In this document: positions 6,904 through 11,586 of the stretch, one piece after another
How positions within the stretch are numbered: the stretch's first letter is position 1
Layout of the letters: each line of letters begins with the position of its first letter
The notes under the pieces: model-generated
Database searches by the model: none
What the model was told of the DNA's origin: nothing
The model's input: only the letters and a program-made list of their open reading frames with translations
DNA from: Candidatus Babelota bacterium
GTDB taxonomy: Bacteria > JAGOBX01
Direction of reading: 5' to 3'
DNA length: 11,586 nucleotides
Assembly (NCBI GenBank): GCA_017999075.1
Contig: JAGOBX010000065.1
Location: 1 to 11,586, forward strand
Position numbers and translations under genes: made by a program

Positions 6904-7982
6904 AATATATAGACGAATACAGAAATTCGGATATTATAAAAAAATATATAGAAAAGATAAAATTGATATCAGAAAAAAAAATTAATATAATGGAAATATG
7001 CGGCGGACATACAGTAGCAATTCATAAATCCGGATTTCATGAATTATTTAAAAAAAATATAAATTTTTTATCAGGTCCTGGTTGTCCTGTATGCGTAACA
7101 TCAACCGCAGATATAGATAAAATAATATATTTGTCAACCCAACTAAATTCTATTTTGTGCATATACGGGGATTTGCTGAAAGTTCCTGGTTCTAAATCAT
7201 CGCTTATGATCGAGAAAGCTTCAGGAGCTGATATCAGAGTTGTGTATTCTGTTCACGATGCTTTAAATTTAGCGTTAACCGCTGCAAATAAAACAGTATA
7301 TTTTGCAGGTATAGGATTTGAAACCACTGCGCCTCTTTCAGCTGCTGCAGTTTTGGAAGCAGAACAAAAAAATATAAAAAATTTTAAATTATTATCTTTG
7401 CATAAAACTGTTGCGCCTGCAATTAGGGTTTTGTTAGGTGATGCTGACAACGAAATTGATGCGTTTATTTTGCCTGGACATGTGTCGTCTGTAACAGGAG
7501 AATCAGCCTATAATTTTATATCAGAACAATATTCAAAATCTGCAGTTATAACAGGATTTGAACCGCTGGATATAATATCATCTGTTTATCATATAATCAG
7601 TATGCATGAACAAAAAAAAAATAAAATTATAAATAATTATAAACGTGCTGTAAAACCTCAGGGAAATTTAAAAGCCCAGGAAATATTGAATTTGGTTTTT
7701 GATAACTGCGGAACTGAATGGCGCGGATTAGGGATGATTGAAAACAGCGGACTGCGACTGAAAAACAAATTTTCAAAATATGATGCAGAAAAAAATATGG
7801 ATTTTCCGAAAAATATTTTTTTGAAAAACACTGGATGTATATGTTCTGAAATTCTAACAGGAAAGAAAAAACCTTTTGAATGCGTATTATTTGATGAAAT
7901 TTGTAATCCTGATAATCCGGCAGGTGCATGTATGGTTTCTAATGAAGGCGCATGCGGCGCTTATTATAAATATAAAAAATAA
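6900..7982 (+). CDS. hypD: Hydrogenase maturation Fe-S protein HypD
   Basis: HypD is the redox-active scaffold on which HypE-derived cyanide and CO are attached to iron, held jointly with HypC. The protein is 360 residues, a normal length. Visible family motifs are EICGGHT (C34), GPGCPVC (C62, C65), GFETTAP, LHKTVAPA, LPGHVSSVTG, GFEPLDI and EWRGLGMIENSG. The spacing of C34, C62 and C65 is the same as in E. coli HypD (C41, C69, C72). A C-terminal cysteine cluster (C313, C315, C328, C335, C344, C352, ending GACGAYYKY) supplies the [4Fe-4S] ligands. The start codon overlaps the hypC stop by four bases. Nothing is missing. Confidence 0.96.
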   Translation: MKYIDEYRNSDIIKKYIEKIKLISEKKINIMEICGGHTVAIHKSGFHELFKKNINFLSGPGCPVCVTSTADIDKIIYLSTQLNSILCIYGDLLKVPGSKSSLMIEKASGADIRVVYSVHDALNLALTAANKTVYFAGIGFETTAPLSAAAVLEAEQKNIKNFKLLSLHKTVAPAIRVLLGDADNEIDAFILPGHVSSVTGESAYNFISEQYSKSAVITGFEPLDIISSVYHIISMHEQKKNKIINNYKRAVKPQGNLKAQEILNLVFDNCGTEWRGLGMIENSGLRLKNKFSKYDAEKNMDFPKNIFLKNTGCICSEILTGKKKPFECVLFDEICNPDNPAGACMVSNEGACGAYYKYKK

Positions 7983-7998
7983 ACAGGTATTATTAATT

Positions 7999-9006
7999 AT
8001 GGATAAAATAATGTTTGCGCATGACAGCGGCGGAAGATTGTCGCATAAACTTATTAATGAAGTTTTTTTTAAATATTTTAAAAATCCGATTTTAGATAAA
8101 ACAGATGATTCGGCAAATATTAAATCGCCAGGGAAATTACTGGCATATACAACAGATTCATTTGTAATAAAACCGAGGTTTTTTCCTGGCGGGGATATTG
8201 GAAAATTAGCTGTTTGCGGTACTTTGAACGATATCGGTGTTCAGGGAGCAACTCCGAAATATCTGACTGCAGGATTTATAATAGAAGAAGGATTTTCAAT
8301 TTCAGAACTTGAAAAAATTGTGATATCTATGGCTTTATGCGCAGAACAAAACGGGGTTCAAATTGTAGCCGGTGATACTAAAATTGTTGAGAAAAACGCA
8401 TGTGACGGATTGTTTATAAATGTTTCGGGAATAGGTTTTTTTGAAACAGATAATATTCCGGATATAGACAGGATTTCAAATGGAGATAAAGTAATAATAA
8501 CCGGCACTATAGGCGATCATGGAATGACTATACTGACGCAACGAAAAGAAATTGGAATCGAATCAAATTTAAAAAGCGATTGTGCTGCTCTTTCAAAAAT
8601 TTTAGTGGAATTAGTAAAAAAATTTAACCCGGATATTAAATTTATGAGGGATCCAACTCGCGGCGGATTGGCAGGAATATTAATTGAAATCGCGGAAAAA
8701 TCAGATAAAGGTATTATGTTATATGAAGAACAAATTCCTGTATCGGCTGAGGTCAAAGCTATATGTGAAATATTGGGGTTTGATCCGTTATATGTAGCGA
8801 ATGAAGGAAAATGCGCAGTTATTGTAGATAAAAGGGCAGAAAAAGATTGTTTGAATTTTTTGAAGAAATTTACAGAATGCAGAAACTCGTCAGTTATAGG
8901 GGAAATAATAGAATCCCCGGATAAAAAAGTATTAATGAAATCTCTTTATGGCGGAACGAGGATTGTTTCAATGCTGTCAGGTGAACAATTACCGCGTATA
9001 TGTTAA
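7999..9006 (+). CDS. hypE: Carbamoyl dehydratase HypE
   Basis: HypE receives the carbamoyl group from HypF on its last residue and dehydrates it with ATP to a thiocyanate, the source of the CN ligands. The 335-residue protein belongs to the PurM/SelD ATP-binding fold: TTDSFVIKP (51-59), GTLNDIG (74-80), GDTK (125-128) and DPTRGG (218-223). It ends in the required PRIC with C335 as the carbamoyl acceptor. The frame is open further upstream into hypD, but the ATG at 7999 gives the family start (FAHDSGGRLSHKLI) and lies 16 bases after the hypD stop; its ribosome site is weak. Since C335 is intact, the cluster expects a working HypF activity, which makes the truncated HypF notable. Confidence 0.95.
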   Translation: MDKIMFAHDSGGRLSHKLINEVFFKYFKNPILDKTDDSANIKSPGKLLAYTTDSFVIKPRFFPGGDIGKLAVCGTLNDIGVQGATPKYLTAGFIIEEGFSISELEKIVISMALCAEQNGVQIVAGDTKIVEKNACDGLFINVSGIGFFETDNIPDIDRISNGDKVIITGTIGDHGMTILTQRKEIGIESNLKSDCAALSKILVELVKKFNPDIKFMRDPTRGGLAGILIEIAEKSDKGIMLYEEQIPVSAEVKAICEILGFDPLYVANEGKCAVIVDKRAEKDCLNFLKKFTECRNSSVIGEIIESPDKKVLMKSLYGGTRIVSMLSGEQLPRIC

Positions 9007-9036
9007 TATTAAAATATTTTATCGGAGGAATATAAG

Positions 9037-9447
9037 ATGCATGAGTGGGCGCTTGCAGAATCTATAGTTGAAACGTCAGTTAGAGAAATAAAAAAAGCGG
9101 ATTTTTCAACTGTAAAAGAAATTAAAATAAAAGTCGGAGAATTAGCTCAAATAGATCTTGATTCGGTTAAATTCGCTATTTCGAATATTTTACCTGAATA
9201 TGATATTAAACTTTCTGAATCATTATTTGTTTTTGAAAATTCAACCGCAGTTCTATGCTGCCGTGTTTGCGGAGCGGAATGGAATTATGCAGAATCTATG
9301 AAAAAAATATCTGATGAAAATATTGAGTCAATTCATTTTATTCCTGAAATGGTTCATGGATTTGTCAGATGCATATCATGCGGCAGTCCTGATTTTGAAG
9401 TTAAGTCAGGCAGAGGATTAACTATAGATTATATTGAAGGAGAATAA
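9037..9447 (+). CDS. hypA: Nickel chaperone HypA, long MHEW type
   Basis: HypA binds nickel and, with HypB, inserts it into the large subunit. The 136-residue protein starts MHEWALAESIV, with His2 as the nickel ligand. The zinc site is CRVCG (C75, C78) and CISCG (C112, C115). Between the two CxxC pairs there are 33 residues, about 20 more than in E. coli HypA, which makes the protein longer than the usual 113-120. This length and the MHEW start resemble archaeal HypA such as that of Thermococcus kodakarensis. A strong ribosome site, CGGAGGAA, lies at 9023-9030. The ATPase-type hypB follows after six bases, and in archaea the same kind of pair forms the HypA-HypB complex. Confidence 0.93.
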   Translation: MHEWALAESIVETSVREIKKADFSTVKEIKIKVGELAQIDLDSVKFAISNILPEYDIKLSESLFVFENSTAVLCCRVCGAEWNYAESMKKISDENIESIHFIPEMVHGFVRCISCGSPDFEVKSGRGLTIDYIEGE

Positions 9448-9453
9448 TAAAAT

Positions 9454-10173
9454 ATGGACCCGCGTATTTCAATTATAGATAAACGGTTAGCTGAAGTTAA
9501 ACGGATTATTGCTGTTTCGGGAGGCAAAGGAGGAGTAGGTAAAAGTTCGGCTGCAGCTGCTCTATCGCTTTGTTTAAGTGATTCAGGTTATAAAACCGGG
9601 CTGATAGATCTTGATTTAAACGGATATTCATCACACGTAATATTAAATATTTCAGATAAGCTTTTTCCAAAAGAAGAAAAAGGCCTTGTTCCTCCTGAAA
9701 TTAATGGAATAAAATATATGACAGCATATTTTTTTTCAAAGAATAATGCTGCTCCTTTGCGAGGATACGATATTTCAAATGCGATAATAGAAATATTCAC
9801 TATTACGATATGGGATAAACTTGATTTTCTTATTATTGATATGCCTCCAGGTCTTGGGGATACAACTCTTGACACTATAAGATTATTAAAAAAAATGGAA
9901 TTTTTATTAATTACAACTCCATCAAAAATTTCTCATGAAGTGTTAAAAAAAGAAGTTTCGATATTAAATGAACTGAAAATTAATATTGTTGGCATTGTTC
10001 AAAATATGCAAAAAGATGATTTGCCTTTAATAAACATAAGTAATATTGATTTTTTGGGAATTATTGATTTTGATAACAAATATGAATCTTCATTGGGAAA
10101 TATTGATAAATTAAAGAAAACCGGATTTTATGAAGATATTATGCGTGTTTCAAAAAAAATATTGAATAAATAA
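9454..10173 (+). CDS. hypB: ATPase-type HypB (Mrp/MinD family) nickel-insertion partner
   Basis: The protein (239 residues) is a deviant Walker A P-loop ATPase. SGGKGGVGKS lies at 22-31 with signature K25 and K30, LIDLDLNG at 50-57, and the Walker B region IIDMPPGLGD at 127-136, followed by TTPSK at 154-158. The opening MDPRISIIDKRLAEVKR and the PLRG segment fit the archaeal ATPase-type HypB described for Thermococcus kodakarensis, which assists HypA in nickel loading. This is unlike the GTPase-type HypB of most bacteria, which is absent here. It lacks the C-terminal CxxC of Nbp35/ApbC Fe-S scaffolds. Its place directly after hypA, with the ribosome site GAAGGAGA (9436-9443) inside hypA, supports the nickel role. 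A general Mrp-like Fe-S carrier is the alternative. It is the last gene before a terminator. Confidence 0.82.
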   Translation: MDPRISIIDKRLAEVKRIIAVSGGKGGVGKSSAAAALSLCLSDSGYKTGLIDLDLNGYSSHVILNISDKLFPKEEKGLVPPEINGIKYMTAYFFSKNNAAPLRGYDISNAIIEIFTITIWDKLDFLIIDMPPGLGDTTLDTIRLLKKMEFLLITTPSKISHEVLKKEVSILNELKINIVGIVQNMQKDDLPLINISNIDFLGIIDFDNKYESSLGNIDKLKKTGFYEDIMRVSKKILNK

Positions 10174-10213
10174 CGAATGAAAGTATAATTTTAACTATAA
10201 AATTTTATAATAT

Positions 10214-10255
10214 AAAATTATCCGAAATTAAAGGAACGGATAATTTTTTTATTTT
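10214..10255 (+). terminator. Intrinsic terminator after the hyp genes
   Basis: An 11-base perfect stem (AAAATTATCCG at 10214-10224 with CGGATAATTTT at 10237-10247) closes a 12-base loop and is followed by a run of seven Ts, an A and five more Ts. It lies 41 bases after the hypB stop and should end the maturation transcript. Confidence 0.88.
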
Positions 10256-10272
10256 TAATAATAAAGTAACAT

Positions 10273-10325
10273 TTAATGAGATATTTAAAATGCAGTTTGT
10301 ATTTTTAAATATCGCATAACATTAA
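10273..10325 (+). repeat. Nested inverted repeat before the binding-protein gene
   Basis: The inner arms GATATTTAAAA (10280-10290) and TTTTAAATATC (10303-10313) are perfectly complementary over 11 bases around a 12-base loop. Outer arms TTAATG (10273-10278) and CATTAA (10320-10325) add a second, bulged level. There is no U-tract after it, so it is more likely an operator or a 5' leader hairpin for the gene at 10346 than a terminator. The low complexity of the sequence limits confidence. Confidence 0.45.
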
Positions 10326-10345
10326 TTTTTGGAGGGTGCTGTTTT

Positions 10346-11341
10346 ATGAAAAAAAGTTTTTTTATGGTCATTTTATTATTTGTTGTTATGTTATCTGCCT
10401 GTTCAAAAAAAGAAGAATCTAAAATATCAGAACCTCAGGTAAAAATGAAAAGCATATATTTAATAACTTATAAAGAAGATCAATATTACACTAACAACCA
10501 CATAAAACGTTTAAAAGAATTTTTGTCGAAAAACAATTTTCAAGAAAATAAAGATTATTATTTGAAGATACTTTCAGCTCAATCTGATATGTCTATTATA
10601 CCAATGCTTGTAGATAAAGCTAAAAATGATAAACCCGACCTGCTGATTACATTTCATTCTGCAGTATTGTACGCCGCCATAAACAGGGCTAATGAATTAA
10701 AGAAAGTTTTTTCGATTGTAGCCAATCCTTTTATTTTGGGTGTTGGAAAATCAGATACTGATCATCTTGCCAATATAACCGGATGTTATAACGATGATCC
10801 TATTTTTCAGCTTATAAGTTTTTCGAAAGAAGCTGTTCCGTCTATAAAAAAAATCGGATTGATTTATATGCTCGGAGAAGAAGAATCCGAATATTTGAAG
10901 AATGAAGTTATTGCTGAGGCGAAAAAAAACAATGTTACAATTGAAGCTCAGCCGTATACTGAACAGAACGGAATCACAGAAGCTGTAAATTCATTGTTAA
11001 CAAAAAAAATTGATGCGGTGATCCATATGGCTGATTTGAACGGAGATATAAGTTATCAGATATTATCTAAAAAAACTTTTGAAAATAAGATTCCTTTTTT
11101 AGCTTACTGGAATGAAGAAAATTCAAAAGCTTTGATAGTTTGCGAGGATGATGATTCTTCTGATTTTAATGAATTTGCAAATTTATCGCTTCGAATACTG
11201 CAGGGAGCAGATCCTACTAAGATACCATTTATAAATACATCATCTTCAAATAAATTTTTTATAAATAAAAAAGTTGCTGAATCTATGGGAATTCATATTT
11301 CAGAAAATGCTTTGAAAAAAGCTGATAAAATTATCGAGTAA
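10346..11341 (+). CDS. Substrate-binding lipoprotein of the TrpX/PF04392 ABC family
   Basis: This is a 331-residue exported binding protein. The N-terminus has a charged MKK start, a hydrophobic stretch and the lipobox LSAC, so it should be cleaved and lipidated at C19 and held on the membrane. The fold is the two-lobed periplasmic binding type: an N-lobe containing PDLLITFHSAVLYAAIN, a hinge followed by IKKIGLIYMLGEEESEYL, and a C-terminal part with RILQGADPTKIPF and VAESMGIHIS. These match the uncharacterised ABC substrate-binding family that includes TrpX; the ligand cannot be told from sequence. GGAGGG at 10331-10336 is the ribosome site. No permease or ATPase gene lies in the window. The next gene, 54 bases on, encodes an apparent membrane sensor, so a role in sensing is possible. 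Confidence 0.85.
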   Translation: MKKSFFMVILLFVVMLSACSKKEESKISEPQVKMKSIYLITYKEDQYYTNNHIKRLKEFLSKNNFQENKDYYLKILSAQSDMSIIPMLVDKAKNDKPDLLITFHSAVLYAAINRANELKKVFSIVANPFILGVGKSDTDHLANITGCYNDDPIFQLISFSKEAVPSIKKIGLIYMLGEEESEYLKNEVIAEAKKNNVTIEAQPYTEQNGITEAVNSLLTKKIDAVIHMADLNGDISYQILSKKTFENKIPFLAYWNEENSKALIVCEDDDSSDFNEFANLSLRILQGADPTKIPFINTSSSNKFFINKKVAESMGIHISENALKKADKIIE

Positions 11342-11343
11342 AA

Positions 11344-11372
11344 AAGTTAAAAGTTAATTGTTTCAAAGTTAA
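11344..11372 (+). repeat. Three short AAGTTAA copies
   Basis: AAGTTAA occurs at 11344-11350, 11351-11357 and 11366-11372 in the short gap between the binding protein and the next gene. The first two are directly adjacent and the third follows after eight bases. These could be a repeated protein-binding site or simple chance in an AT-rich gap. Confidence 0.3.
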
Positions 11373-11395
11373 CAAAGATAATAAAAGGCGGAAAA

Positions 11396-11586
11396 ATGAA
11401 ATTAAAAAATAAACTGATGATACCGTCAATAGGCGGACTTGTAATATTAGCAGTCATACTTGTTATAGCAGCTAATTATTATTCTTTGAAAAATTTTGAT
11501 ATAACTTTGAAAAACGGTATTGTTCAGAAAAAAACTGATATAGAGAAAAATATAAATTATCTTGCATATTCAGCTAAAGTAATAGC
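11396..11586 (+). CDS. Probable methyl-accepting chemotaxis protein, 5' part
   Basis: The first 63 codons of a gene run off the right edge. The ribosome site AAAGGCGG (11384-11391) precedes the ATG. The protein begins with a short positive segment (MKLKNKLMIP) and a hydrophobic membrane segment at about 11-27. A polar stretch follows (LKNGIVQKKTDIEKNINYL) of the kind that starts the extracytoplasmic sensor domain of bacterial chemoreceptors. The signalling domain is outside the window, so a sensor kinase or cyclase with a similar anchor is possible. Its closeness to the binding lipoprotein suggests co-transcription and perhaps a shared ligand. Confidence 0.55.
   Translation, partial: MKLKNKLMIPSIGGLVILAVILVIAANYYSLKNFDITLKNGIVQKKTDIEKNINYLAYSAKVI

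Noticed and set aside
9454-10173. ApbC/Nbp35 Fe-S scaffold or cell-division MinD
   Set aside because: The C-terminal CxxC of the scaffolds and the membrane-targeting helix of MinD are not seen, while the start, PLRG segment and position after hypA fit ATPase-type HypB.

Overview
The window is very AT-rich (by eye roughly 30% GC) and densely coded on the + strand only. A lipobox-type lipoprotein (10346-11341), Shine-Dalgarno sites in front of most genes and intrinsic terminators with U-tracts point to a bacterium. The hydrogenase and its maturation proteins need an anaerobic lifestyle. I cannot assign a phylum. Several proteins (HdrA, MvhDGA, a long HypA starting MHEW, an ATPase-type HypB) look most like those of archaea and anaerobes that use electron-bifurcating hydrogenases.

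Layout. (1) 1-321: 3' end of a hydrogenase large-subunit maturation protease. (2) 348-5294: hdrA, mvhD, mvhG and mvhA, a cytoplasmic group 3c-type [NiFe] hydrogenase joined through MvhD to an FAD/Fe-S HdrA. A near-consensus promoter lies between hdrA and mvhD. (3) 5362-5415: hairpin terminator. (4) 5476-10173: maturation genes in the order hypF (only the C-terminal Kae1-like domain), hypC, hypD, hypE, hypA and hypB (Mrp/MinD-type ATPase). A 25-bp inverted repeat precedes hypC, and a strong terminator closes the block at 10214-10250. (5) 10346-11586: an uncharacterised substrate-binding lipoprotein of the TrpX/PF04392 type, then the start of a gene with an N-terminal membrane anchor that resembles a methyl-accepting chemotaxis protein.

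How the genes work together. MvhA and MvhG split H2, MvhD passes electrons to HdrA, and the HdrA FAD can in principle bifurcate them to ferredoxin and a second acceptor. HypF and HypE make the thiocyanate/cyanide ligand, HypC and HypD assemble Fe(CN)2CO, HypA and HypB deliver nickel, and the protease at the left edge removes the 25-residue tail of MvhA. The locus is therefore nearly self-sufficient, with two notable gaps: HypF lacks the domains that make carbamoyl-AMP, and no HdrB or HdrC is present.

The main points for follow-up are the domain-precise HypF truncation, the archaeal-style HypA/HypB pair in an apparently bacterial genome, HdrA without HdrBC, and the long inverted repeat in front of hypC. 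No rRNA, tRNA, CRISPR array or insertion sequence was seen. No gap between genes exceeds about 180 bases.
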